Part shown: positions 12,713-24,940 of the stretch, in pieces
Position numbering within the stretch: the first letter of the stretch is position 1
How the letters are laid out: each line of letters begins with the position of its first letter
Origin: Brugia malayi
Taxonomy: Eukaryota; Nematoda; Chromadorea; Rhabditida; Onchocercidae
Assembly (NCBI RefSeq): GCF_000002995.4
Contig: NW_025062478.1
Span: 11,714,001-11,778,000 of the forward strand
Direction: 5' to 3'
Length of the DNA: 64,000 bases
Program-made: the position numbers and the translations under genes
The notes under the pieces: generated by a model
What the model saw: only the letters and a program-made list of their open reading frames with translations
Told to the model about the DNA's origin: nothing
Databases searched by the model: none

Positions 12713-15700
12713 ACGTTTCCCTCTCTACTGATTATACTTTTTGAATTTTAAATGTTTCTTATGCTTGTACTGGAGGAAATTGATGCTCTTTTAAGTCGTA
12801 ATTACATTTTTTTTTTCTGATAATTGCAGAATTGAATTATTATTATTTATTATTATGTTGGAATTGAATATTAAGTGGAATTTTTATAGGAGAATGAAGA
12901 AAAATTTTAGAAGGTTTTGTTTCGAATTAAATGATAATTGATATAGACGACAAGTGCATCATTCTTTCATTTTTTTTTTTTTTTTTATTTTCTGTTCATC
13001 TTAAAGCTTTTAAAATGTTGCTAATTAATATAGTTCATTGTTACATGTCGAAATTTAGATTACACCACCACTCTTATACATCTATTGTGTTTATTCAGCT
13101 CTTTATTTAGTTTCATTGATTTAGCAAATTTGCATAACTGTTCATGACTTTTTATTGTTTTTTCCTTTCCGTTATAACTCTATATATTATTGTAATTATT
13201 ATTACTGCTTTTCCTTTTAATTTTGATAATGTTGTCTATACTTGTATTAAATAATTGCACTTTATTTTTTTCACTTTAATGAAGGCGATGTAGAATTTTA
13301 TGAATGTGTGAAAAGTGTATCGGTATATATGAATCGGAATTTTAGTAGCTCAATTTTTCAAATTTATCGCTCATTGTATTTTTTTAATCAGTAGGAATCA
13401 ATCTTTTGAACTATTCTTCATACCTTATAAGTTATGGTAAAATCGATAAAACGATACAATAAAACGAATATGATATATCCTTGAAGTAATTACGAGAAAT
13501 CAAAATAGTTGAAATTTTCCATACTTTCCTCCATTATATTTGTATTGATGATTCAGCATGTTAAACAATGGTATTTCCTGAAAATGATCTTCAAGATTAA
13601 TCCGATTAAATCGTTTATTTCCAAATTTTATCCCGACATTTCACTTTTTCTTTTCTTGAATATTTTCCATCAAATATTTTTTTCCCCAACTAAATTTTAG
13701 TGTTATTCAATCTCTTTTTTTTTTTTTTTCATTTACATTAGCAGGCAGGTAAAGTACCTGTGTAAAAGATTTGTTTGACTCGAACTTCTCTATCGAATGA
13801 ATATTTTACTTTCGAAGGATTATTTTAATACCATGATTGCAATTTTATTAGTGATATTACAGTAAATATATAAATTCTGTGATACATTCATATTTTATTA
13901 GGAGTTTCTTTCATTATTTTTAGCAAATTTTTTTTTTCTCTGAATGAGTGGTGAAATGGTTCCGAATCTCACTCTAAATTAAACTTATTTCTTGGTATTA
14001 TTTTATGAATTTTCTATGCGAAATATACGAAAAGTTATATAACAAATAGTGCGCACAAGTTTATTGCATTTTAGGCTTGTGTTTTTTTTTTTTTGGTGCT
14101 TAAATGTAAATATTAGTTGACGTATTTAAACGTTTTGCAACTTTTTTTCATTTCAAAACTAGAAATTATCAATTTCTCTCGATGCTTCAGTAACACTTGA
14201 TAAAAAAAAAAAAAAAAAAAAATCAAATCAAAATCTTTTATTCCTCAATTCTTTTTATAAAATAAAGATAAGTTGATAATGATACTCTTCAACTTCTGAA
14301 CCTAGTTTAATTAATACTACTGTGTATGATTAATCTTCAAAGTTAATCATTTGACCAACTTAACGCAGTGTCACGGTTATTGTAATAGTGACAATAGCAG
14401 TAGAAGTAGCATTAGTAATAATAAATCTCAAAAAAAAAAAAAAAAAATTATTTAGTGGTGATAGTGTTTTCTTCCGCCAATGGAAGATTTATTTATTCGT
14501 CGTGATAACAATATCAATGTCTATATTTTAATTCCAGACTTACTTTTGTTTTTTCTTTTTTCTGCATTCATGCTAAAATCATAGTGTCTTGATTATCATA
14601 GTGCTATATATTGTTAATTTACTTTTTTATTTTTTACGTATTAATAAGATGTTTTGATCATATTTTCATTACCATTAATTAATGCTACATAGCAGTCCAG
14701 AAAAAATCATTTGAAATTAGGAATAATTATCATTTTTTTATGAAAATAATAGATTTTCTAAAATTAATGCAAAAATTTAGTTTTTTTAAACCTTTTCTTC
14801 TTTTTTTTTTGCATATTTTTGTAAATGCAAAAAATAAAGATAACTTGTAATGAATGAAAGAAAAGCAAAAAAAGTTTGAAATTTTTAACTTCCATTTATA
14901 CATCATAGCATCATCTTATGTGATTCAGTTAATAAATACACGACATAGTTACAGTTAACTTTTCATAAATTTAAAAATAGAAAATAAAAATAGAAGAATT
15001 TAGGGATGGGGAGATCCATTTGTTAATTGAATCAGTATAATTAAATATATGAATATATTTATATTTCAATGAACTTTTTATAATCCTTGACCATTTTTCC
15101 TTGTTCCTTTTTTCCGAAACTATAATAAGACTATTAAATTAACAAATAATTATGTTACCGAGAATCGAGACTATACTGTTTATATTCTATCATTTTTATT
15201 CATTTCTTCATACATACATGCTTTTTTTCTTTCTTTAATACATTTACACTACTAATTAAATTTTTAAAAGATCTATTTGAGAAAAAAAAAAAAAGAAATG
15301 CTCATATTTTGAGTCAATTTAAAAATTTTTTCTTTTCAAAAAATTTTTCTTTCGAATCTTAATTAAGATAATTTTTTTTTTCAGTCAAAAAAAAATTTAT
15401 ATAATTAACATCATATTAAAATTTGTGCTACTTTTCATAGTTGATATATGTTATATAGTTTGCACAATTTACTTCATCATTAATTACAATTTATTACGAG
15501 TCTAATTAATTACTATTTATTACGATTTACTTATTATGATTTATGTTATAAATTAACAGAATAATCAATTTAATTCTAATTGATTAAATCCTCATAGTTT
15601 ACTCATTACTAATAATCCATTTCATTCATTTGGTATGATTTCGCTTCAATTCATTGTAAATTATTTTGTGAAATGAAAAAGTTATTGTGATTATTTTTCA

Positions 15701-17316
15701 GTTTGTCTTATAAATTTTATGCTAAATCTTTTTTCATAAAATTTCAGTGTATTAATAACGCTACTTGATTTCCTCATTTCTTAAATCTTTTTTTGATAAA
15801 TTGCTCATTAAATTATTCTAGGAGATTAACGGAATGAACTTTTCTATCTAATTAACTATGCATTTCATTTTTTTTTCTCTTTTGATAGTAAGCTGATCGT
15901 CATCTTTAAAACCTGATTAAAATTGACCGGAACAAAAACTTCGTCTGTTTTCTTCATTTTACTCACTGAAACATATTTTCGTTTACACTTACTGTTCCGT
16001 GACAATATTTTAAAAGTTATTGAATTTATCAGTTTTATAGCCTATATATTTTTTTTTTCCCTATCGATTGTCTAGCGTTTATTTCAAGGAAAAGTGAGCA
16101 ATTTGAGAGGAGAAAAGGATTTAATTTTTTTTTCTTGAAGAAAAAATATTTTTAAGTCATTCAACTAAAAATCCTGACATAGACTTAAATAAGCAAATTG
16201 ACTTTTTGGTTTACGAAAAATTTCCATTTCTTTATTTCTTTAAATATGCAAATCCGGAAGAAAAATTAATTTCTATATTTTTTCATATTTCATCCTTCTT
16301 CCCCATTCCGCCATCAATATACAATTATTATTCTTAAAACTTCTTTTAAACCTCGAATTCTTTTATGCTTGTCATAAAACGAAGTAGATTTTGAAATTAA
16401 AATCCGTTGTAGACGTTTTTGTTTTCTCGAACAACCATTATGTATAAGGCAATTTTTTTCTACTATCAGAGTTAATATAAATAAGTAAATTGTTAGTGAA
16501 AAATAGCCTTGACTAGAAATTGTCTTTAGAAGTGTATTGAATTTGTTGTATATTGATTTATTTACCATTTTATAGATTATTTTTTTATAACTGTAGTAAA
16601 ATATCCGTTGTAGACGTTATGTTTTCTCGAACAATCTTTATGTATAAATGTTGCCATGGCAAAATATCACAATTGTCAATTTGAATTTTGATTGTATGTT
16701 TCTTTTTGTTTTTTGATGATTAAGCAGTAGAAAATATTCGTTATTTTATTAATCAATTAAACATTAGTTATTTAAATTAAATAGCAAAGTAGTCGAAAAG
16801 TAAGGAATTTGGGCTTGTTTTAATTTCGAAATTTTATATATGTCAAATTTTCATTTGTAGAACAAAAATTTCTTATAGAACTAAATGCGCAAATTGTTTT
16901 GTATTATTTAAATTTGCTTATCATAAATTCCTTCACAAATTCCTTCATTCTTTTCTTCCCGTTTTACCGAAAGACTTAGAAGCAAGTTTCTTGAGAACTT
17001 TTTTTTTTTTTTTTTAAGAAGAAATCTTCTTATGCTTAATTGCATCTCTTACATTAACGAATCTGGAGATTAGATAAATATTTTTGAAATTAATATTTAT
17101 GATATTTATAATTATCTAACTGTTGTACTCTTGCTGATAACGTTATCTACATATTAGATATTCAAGGTTAATTGCATAATTAGCACTATTTTCGTCTTAT
17201 GATTGAACTATTGATATGTTTTATCATCTGTTATGTAATATTATTCGGACTTTGTTAGTTATATGAATCATAATAACCTTGATTTTATAAATGTCGGAAT
17301 TTGTTTAATCATTTTC
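12713..17316. other. Intergenic region, AT-rich
   Basis: About 4.6 kb between the KLHDC3-type gene and RCE1. It is AT-rich with poly-A and poly-T runs (12,970, 14,200, 14,430) and no convincing coding frame on either strand. A short direct repeat near 16.4 and 16.6 kb is listed separately. Confidence 0.6.
16402..16648. repeat. Direct repeat pair of about 46 bp
   Basis: TCCGTTGTAGACGTT followed by GTTTTCTCGAACAA and TTATGTATAA occurs at about 16,402-16,447 and again at about 16,604-16,648. The two copies differ by a few substitutions and are about 200 bp apart. Confidence 0.8.
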
Positions 17317-17353
17317 AGGATGTAGTATTGAAAAGATAAATTATGCTGAAGTG
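17311..17353 (+). promoter_or_regulatory. Splice acceptor and 5' leader of RCE1
   Basis: ATTTTCAG ends at 17,318, giving a 35-nt leader before the ATG. An out-of-frame ATG at 17,343 is followed at once by a stop, so it is a tiny upstream frame that could weakly affect initiation. Trans-splicing at this site is likely but not proven. Confidence 0.45.
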
Positions 17354-19599
17354 ATGAGCATCTTATTGTACTTATCACTGGCAACAGTGATCTCGTCATC
17401 CTATGTTGGACTTCTCTATGCATTTGATTTTTATGGCGTTGATCGAGATGATCCACATAGTATTAAAAGACGTTTGCTTGGTGCTGTTCTAAATAATATT
17501 ATCAGTATTGCATGCACATATGCTGTATTATGCAAGGTAATAAGCATTAATTTCACATTTATCTTTTTTTTTTTTTCAATCGCTCTTAAATAAATTTTTT
17601 TTTTTTGTTTAATAATTTATCTTCCTGTTTGATACAATAACAAAACTTATCATGCAATATTACTTAGATTCTACTATAAAACAAGCTCGTGAAAAACAAC
17701 AAAGAAAACAAGTTTTGTTTTCTAGAAAACCTTAAAGTGGTAGTTTAGTTATTTTACAGTCCTATAGTTTTATTTTTATTCTTTGATAATTCATTAAAGT
17801 TTTATAAGTCAGTTAAGTAAGAGATATTTGACTTTAAAAACTGCAAATAAAGTATATGAAACAAGAAATTAAAGGAAAAAAAAAAACGACCAAGTAGAAG
17901 AATACAATATGTTAGCTGTCATAATGAATTAAAAAATCATTTATTTATTTTCATTTAGCATCATGAGTCACCTTTGTCAGTGATGGGAATACATACTCGA
18001 GGTATTTACCCAGCATGCATATTACCTACACTATTAACATGTATTTGCTATTTGGGCAACTGGGTCATGATCTACATTGATAATAACTTCTGGTCTTTCT
18101 TTCGTTAGTGATTTAATTTTTTTTTTTTTTTTGCTTTTAAAATTGTTGTTATCAGAATCAAAAAAAGAAAATGAGACGAAAATAGTACTAAACAACCATT
18201 CATCAAAAATATTCGGTCAAATTTCTTAGTGATAAGTGATATTAGCAATTAATTCACTTCAGTTTTGTTTTATTTATCTACTGATTAACTTATAATTAAA
18301 ACAACAATTAGTTTTGTTTATTTTCATACTATTACTCCTAAAAAAATTCGTGGAATATATGTGGAGTCCGAATGTGTACGATACAATAAATTGAACTTGT
18401 TTCAACAGTACTTGGTTTAATTAAATTTCAATAAATAATAACCTTTATTTTTTTTGATCTTTCAGATTTGGATGAATTAAAACGAAATGCTGGAAATATT
18501 GTATGGGTTCGGGATGTTTTATTAGTAAGTTAGAAAAGAATTATCGCTATTACAGTTAATGATTTTTCTCTTTTTTAAACAGCTAAATTATTCAAATATT
18601 TCTCTCTTTTTTTAAGGCACCGGTAACAGAAGAGGTAGCATTTCGTGCTTGTGCATCAACCTTAATTTTACAATGTTTATCATCAACTGTAACAATATTT
18701 GTTGCACCATTGCCATTCGCTCTCAGTCATCTTCATCATATTTTTGATGATATGAAGAAAGGTTATACCAAATATGAGGCAATCAATCGTAGAGGTAACT
18801 TGAATTTTGTGATATAATGGAAAAAAAAATGATCATTGATAAGATTATATACAAATTGTTTCAATCGCAATATCTTATATTTCGAATGTTAATGCAAACT
18901 CTACTTAAAATATTGCTTTGACAACGTTAGTCGATATGTTCCATTAAAGATTTGTTGAATAGATGCTAGTTCGAGCATCCTGATGATTCAACAAATAATT
19001 TTATTCTAGAAACTATAACATATCTACTGAATAGATAAAAGCAAAAAAAGTTTATTTATTCGGATGAATATAAGATTAGAAGTAACCATTACTTATATTA
19101 TTAAGAAAAATGAAGAATCTTTTTTTTTTACTTGTTTATTTTTATTAATTTTTACTCATTTATTTGTTGCAATATGTTTAATCATTCCTTTTAATTGCTT
19201 ATTTTGTTTTTCTTTTCCTTTCATTTATTTCATTTTTATTTCCAGCATTTCAAACATCCTATTCATATTTTTTTGGTGCATATGCAACCTTCCTTTTCGT
19301 TCGCACAGGTATCTTTTATCATTTTTAAGATAAAAATTTTGGAAATTCGAAATTTCGTGAGTGTATTTTGAATCGATCTTAGATTACGTAAGACACATAG
19401 ATATGTTCTTATTAAATCAAACATGGTGAATTTAAACTCTCTTAAATCGTCTTATCATGTATTTCATATCATATATTTAAATATAATTAAACTGTCATGA
19501 AATTGGAAATGCTCTTTGTTATCATTTTCACTTATTCCGAACCTCAAAAAATTGTTCCAATGGCTTATTCTTTTATTATAGGAACTTTATGTATTTATG

Positions 19600-19631
<32 letters not shown>

Positions 19632-19858
19632 TTTCTTTTTTGGTGCTAATAACTGAGAATAAATTAATTTTAGGCCATATATTGGCACCGATTGTAAGTC
19701 ATTCAGTTTGTAACAATATGGGTTTACCACTTCTACCACTTATTGATGCGTATCCGAAGCGTTCAACGCGTATTCTTCTCTGGTTTTCTTATCTTCTTGG
19801 TTTTGTATTATGGTTGTGGTTATTGAAGCCTCTCACAGATTCAAAGTTCTATAAATGA
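17354..19858 (+). CDS. RCE1: CAAX prenyl protease 2 (type II, RCE1/FACE-2)
   Basis: RCE1 is the ER membrane protease that removes the last three residues of prenylated CAAX proteins such as Ras and Rho, before carboxyl methylation. Six exons: 17354-17536, 17959-18103, 18466-18524, 18617-18794, 19246-19308 and 19674-19858. They join in frame to about 270 residues, somewhat shorter than human RCE1 (329). Diagnostic motifs of the CPBP/ABI family are present: the glutamate pair and arginine in PVTEEVAFRAC, the histidine in FALSHLHHIFDD, and the histidine and asparagine in VSHSVCNNMG. Hydrophobic segments include the N-terminal SILLYLSLATVISSSYVGLL and a C-terminal LLWFSYLLGFVLWLWLL. The reading frame stays open upstream of the ATG at 17,354 back to an acceptor (TTTTCAG) at 17,318. 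A longer N-terminus from an upstream exon is therefore possible; otherwise this acceptor is a spliced-leader site. Confidence 0.95.
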
Positions 19859-20960
19859 GAAACGAAGAAAATAGTCTAGCATGTTTTTTCTCTTGCAATG
19901 CTTTTTTCGATTTCATTAATGTTTTCCTAGAATTATCAATTTTGAGGATATTCTTTATCCTTGCTGAATGAAAGGATTTATCAAATCAGTAATTACCAAT
20001 TTTTCATCTAACTAATTTTCAGTGTTTCAAAATCAAACCATAATATTGATTGGGAAAAAGATGAAGCTGTATTATTTAATGAGGAAAAAAATTAATCTTT
20101 AGTATAAATGATTGAAGAAAAAAAAGACAATTTTGCAAAAAAAATTATTACTGGAATAAATTAATGTTTTCCCGGAATTATCACAGATGAAAACATCTGC
20201 AAGCATATGAATTATACTCATGGAAATTAAAAATGATTGTAATCCGTTCTCGACTTTTATTTTATCAACTTAAATATTATGACGAACTTATGGGATTTAT
20301 CATTTATCATTGGCTAGATTATATTGGAAAACCTGATCTTTGTGATAACTTGAGGTACTAATTAATATATGTTTTGTAAGTCACATTAGCAATTGACAAG
20401 TAAATTCGTTTTTTCCTATGGATTTTAGAATCGAAGATACTGACAGCACATAAATCTCAATTTTGATTTATTCCTGTTCTTCCTCTGTTTCATCGATAAT
20501 CGATAATAGCCATCTGTTCGTATTACATAATTTGATTGACTGATTTTCATATTTAATAAAGCCTTTTTGTTATTGTTATTTATTATTGAAATAAAAATAA
20601 TTAATGCCTTTCTTGATTGAAGCTTCAGAACATTCCCATTCAAAAAAACTGAAGATATTTAATCGAAGTAATAAAATGACAAATAACTGCATTCGTTTTC
20701 ATGCGATTTCTTTGGAAAATTGATTAGCGTTTTCATCATATGCAATTTTTTGGTTTAGATTCAAAGAATTTCCAATAAATTTTGGAGATTAGTTCAGTTT
20801 TCTTTACCTGAAATACATTAGTTGGTTTTTGCTTATTACAATTAATTACTTGGCATGTTTAGTTTTATATGTGTTTATCATAAATCAGGTGAACAATTGC
20901 AGTAACATCAACAAACTTTGAAATTTCAGTAGAATATTCTGTTGCACTCCTGGTCACATT
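19859..20960. other. RCE1 3' flank, no gene seen
   Basis: AT-rich DNA downstream of the RCE1 stop. I see no coding-like frame; the short open frames are not splice-bounded and have skewed composition. Confidence 0.55.
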
Positions 20961-20964
20961 GTAT

Positions 20965-21275
20965 CTGCAAAGCCAAACTCTGGCAAAGTATTCAATTCTT
21001 TTGACCTCTAAAGTCGCATCTAAAGAATTTATTCGAGACCAGACAGAAACGATAAACAGTTTCGACAAACATGAGGAAAGGTGCATAAGAATCAGATGCT
21101 TTGCACCATCGTCATGCTATTTTCAAAATGCAACAACCAATTTATAATTTCATCATTAGATTTTTTAATGTTTTAAAAATGCCAACGTTAAAATGAGATC
21201 GGAAATTTTTTTTTCGTTGGAATGGTATACTATCTAATAGTGAAACATAAAATCCGAAGGTAAACATTTAATGTT
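20965..21275 (+). repeat. Dispersed repeat, copy A
   Basis: This stretch, from GCAAAGCCAAACTCTGGCAA to GAAGGTAAACATTTAATG, is similar in the same orientation to 38,120-38,440 in the spacer of the big palindrome. Shared blocks include CGATAAACAGTTT, CGACAAACAT-like sequence, TTTTTAATGTTTT, GTTAAAATGAGAT and GGTATACTA. The copies have diverged by many substitutions and indels, so the event is old. It is probably a mobile-element remnant of unknown type. Confidence 0.7.
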
Positions 21276-21639
21276 TAAAATACATTCAATATCTAAATGA
21301 AATTTAACTTGCAGGGAGAAACATGACGTGCCTCCTGCTTACTTCTTATAGTCTGAAAAAATACTTCTAAGTTATGAGCGTGCATTTATCATTGGTACTT
21401 TGTCTAAACGTTGTGCGCTTTTTGCTTGGTACCATTGTTTGGGCTGATAGATTTGAATCATTTAAGAATGCCAAAAACCAATATTATTTATTTATCATTT
21501 ATTTAGCAAATGACAACATTGACAATATTTTCATAGCTGAACATTTATAATTATTAAAATTTTCCAAAATCTGAACAAGCTGAACGTCTTTCCATTTCCA
21601 GATTCTTGAACATTAACTTGAATAACAATTAACCTTAAA

Positions 21640-22032
21640 AAAAAAAAAAAAAATTGTTTCTATCGAATTATTTAATAATGATCAGTTTTATTTGAAAAAT
21701 CTATATGCATGATATTTTAAATATATTTCAGACTTTTGTCAAAGATGCAGCCATTTTAAGATTTTTTGATGCCAAATGCAAGATATGATTGTCTGAAACA
21801 TTAAATTTATCTTTCACCTAGTTAATCTTGTCTTTTTTTTCAGGTGCACTGCAATAAGATGCCGCCAATGAAAATATTTTTTTGCGATTAAACGAAGAGC
21901 CATCTTTCTACAGTTGATCTTAGTTCACTTGAGGAAATAACAGCCACAATGGAGCTGTATTCCCTGGAATAATGCCCTAAAGCAACGAAGACTATTATGA
22001 ATAAAAGAGTCGTCAAGCAACGTAGATAAAAG
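21640..22032 (+). repeat. Older partial copy of the fold-back element unit
   Basis: The sequence matches the left arm of the fold-back element that begins at about 22,040, in direct orientation and with rearranged order. It shares TTTCAGACTTTTGTCAAAGA, the CACTGCAATAAGA block, the CGAAGAGCCATCTTTCTACA block, GAGGAAATAACAGCCACAAT and CGTCAAGCAACGTAGATAAA. Relative to the arm it has internal deletions. Confidence 0.8.
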
Positions 22033-22039
22033 CGAAGAA

Positions 22040-24302
22040 CTTTAAAAAAAATTCTTTCTATAGAATTATTTATTAATGATGAGTTCTGCTTGAAAAATTT
22101 GATATATATGATATTTTAAATATATTTCAGACTTTTGTCAAAGATGTGGCCATTTTAAGATGTCGCATCTCAGTTCACTCGAGGAAATAACAGCCACAAT
22201 GGAGCATTGGAAATTTCCCTGAAATTTCCCTCGTATTCCCTGGAATGGTGCCCTAAGGCAACGAAGACTGTTATGAATGAAAGATTCGTCAAGCAACGTA
22301 GATAAAAGCGAAGAACCTAAGCATTATTACATCGATGGTAGGCGAAAAAAAAATTTTTTTTTTTGATGCCAAGTGCAAGATACTATTGTCTGAAACATTG
22401 AATTTATTTTCCACCTGGTTAATCTTATCTTTTTTTCAGATGCACTGCAATAAGACAAATTCTACCCATGCGCCAATGAAAATATTTTTTCGCGATTAAA
22501 CGAAGAGCCATCTTTCTACAGTTGATCTCTGCCTCGCTCCGATATTGAAGTACGTTACTATATCACTTCATGCAAATAGCCTAGCAAATTTACTACTAAC
22601 TAATTAATGTAATCTAGACCTTTGAAATTTTTTTGCCATTTTTTTTTTCCAATTATGCCAATAATAAATCTTTTTTTTTTCTTTCGTAATTTTTCAAATC
22701 GAACAAAAATATTGACTTCTTCAAATCTTTTTACATGTTAATATAAAGATATTTTCGGAAAATCATTTCCTCACATGGTTTGATCTTTAAAAAATTTCGA
22801 TTATAATAATATATATATATATGGGCTGGCTGTGTAGTGAAAATTTTTGAAGATTTAAAAATATTATTTTTTGGGAGACGTATTGATTTCGGGGAGATTC
22901 GCTGGATGAGTTGTGAAATAATAGAGGAACATAATAATTCTTTTATTAACAGAAATAATAATACAATAATTTAACAGAGACGAATCGTAGTTGTACACAA
23001 ACTTGTCGAGAGGCAAACAGGTAATCATCTCTTTTTGACCTCTCTTTGTTCTGAGATCAAAAAAACAATGCTCCCCTTTTTGGCGCCTGGTGAAAACAAT
23101 GCCGCCTTATTAGTGATCTCCTTATAGCAAGCAATATGAACAAACAAAATATATGTAGTAGATAAAAAATATTACATGAGAATAATCGGTCTCAAATAAA
23201 AGGTTACTTGTAAAATTTCATACAATATTTCTTACTCTCATATAGTAGTTTAGTGTTTCGGCTGTCCTTATTGTTCTGTTGCGATTTTTGTTTTTGTTGG
23301 GTGGTCTTGTTTTTCTCTACTTTATTTTCGTTCATAATCGTTGAAATAAACTTAAAAACAAAAATTGATATGGATGAGCTATACAAAAAGCATCATGTAA
23401 TGTAAAAGTCAACACTGATAATAAAAAAGCAAACAGAAATAAAGTCAGAAGCAAATAACCATTTTATAATAAAGTAGAAAAAACGAAATTGCTAAACAAA
23501 AACAAAAATTGCAATGGGACAAGAAGTATAGTTAGTCTTGTTCGAAATTTTTTAAAGATCAAACCATGTGAGGAAATGATTTTCCGAAAATATTTTATTA
23601 TTAACATGCAAAAAGATTGAAGAAGTCAATATTTTTGTTCGATTTGAAAAATTACGAAAGAAAAAAAAAGATTTATTATTGGCATAATTGAAAAAAAAGA
23701 AAAAACTGGCAAAAAAATTGCAAAGGTCTAGATTAGATTAATTAGTTAGTAGTAAATTTGCTAGGCTATTTGCATGAAGTGATATAGTAACGTACTTCAA
23801 TATCGGAGCGAGGCAGAGATCAACTGTAGAAAGATGGCTCTTCGTTTAATCGCGAAAAAATATTTTCATTGGCGCATGGGTAGAATTTGTCTTATTGCAG
23901 TGCATCTGAAAAAAAGATAAGATTAACCAGGTGGAAAATAAATTCAATGTTTCAGACAATAGTATCTTGCACTTGGCATCAAAAAAAAAAATTTTTTTTT
24001 CGCCTACCATCGATGTAATAATGCTTAGGTTCTTCGCTTTTATCTACGTTGCTTGACGAATCTTTCATTCATAACAGTCTTCGTTGCCTTAGGGCACCAT
24101 TCCAGGGAATACGAGGGAAATTTCAGGGAAATTTCCAATGCTCCATTGTGGCTGTTATTTCCTCGAGTGAACTGACATCTTAAAATGGCCACATCTTTGA
24201 CAAAAGTCTGAAATATATTTAAAATATCATATATATCAAATTTTTCAAGCAGAACTCATCATTAATAAATAATTCTATAGAAAGAATTTTTTTTAAAGTT
24301 AA
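22040..24302. mobile_element. Fold-back element with inverted arms of about 760 bp
   Basis: Positions 22,040-22,800 reappear as reverse complement at 23,542-24,302. I traced the match from TTTAAAAAAAATTCTTTCTA at the outer end to GATCTTTAAAAAATTTCGA at the inner end, with only small differences. The loop of about 740 bp (22,801-23,541) is unrelated to the arms. It holds a short (AT)n tract and a patch containing TTGGCGCCTGG, and I see no transposase or reverse transcriptase. The near-identity of the arms suggests recent formation or gene conversion. It could be a fold-back or MITE-like transposon, or a composite of two inverted copies around another element. Confidence 0.75.
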
Positions 24303-24507
24303 TTTTTGATCAACGAAACTTTCAAAAACCGTTTTTATTCTTACCAAGAATACTACTAATAGAAGTTAATGTTTTGCGCACTTTATTAACTCTTTGGAAG
24401 TTTTCCACTAGCTGTTATGAGCTTACTTTTTCATTTAACATCTTCATTTGTTAAAGAGTTCATACTGATATACGAACTAAACTTCTCACCACATTTGTAC
24501 AGTAGAA

Positions 24508-24940
24508 ATGGAACATACATCGCCTTACTTTCCCGTGCTTTACCTATGTTCTGCGATTGTTGATGCCGTGTCAAAACTGTTCTCGTTGAGCAACAGTTCA
24601 TGTGATAGTAGTTCCCACTCCGCCATTTCTTCCTCTTCTTCTTCTTCCTCCTCCAAGGTACTGCTTCGTTGACCAATAGTTTTTTTACCTGTATCTGCTG
24701 CTGCATCCGTTTCTGTCTCTCAGTACATTATCTAAAAAACCATACCAGTCACGGTTGCCAACAGCAAGTTTAATAAACAATACGATATGTAATCCGAAAT
24801 TACGACTAAACATATTAGATGCCCTGCATAACCTTCAACTCCTCCAACACCCGAAGGTAAAAAAGTTCGTCATGCAGATGCGCTTTCAAGTATGCCAAAT
24901 AAATAGTAACCTCAACGATATCAAACAGCATTTTTACTGA
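24508..24940 (+). CDS. Candidate small two-exon gene, unknown product
   Basis: A possible exon at 24,508-24,657 starts MEHTSPYFPVLYLCSAIVDA, ends in a serine run and closes with AAG|GTACTG. A second stretch, 24,749-24,940, reads SRLPTASLINNTICNPKLRL, continues LNILDALHNLQLLQHPK and stops with TGA. A CAG acceptor at 24,748 joins the two in frame to about 113 residues, with a 93-nt intron. Base composition is much less AT-biased than the flanks. An acceptor-like GTACAG lies six nt before the ATG. I do not recognise the protein. It lies right after the fold-back element, so an element-derived fragment or a dying gene is equally possible. Confidence 0.28.

Noticed and set aside
22820..23110. LTR-retrotransposon start in the fold-back loop (TGTGTAGTG... 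and a TGGCGCC resembling a tRNA primer-binding site)
   Set aside because: I cannot find a second LTR or any gag/pol-like coding sequence, so the resemblance is too weak to call.
24431..24706. Minus-strand 91-residue Lys/Arg-rich frame
   Set aside because: Its basic run is the complement of a TTC/TCC tract. The plus-strand frame through the same stretch looks more coding-like.
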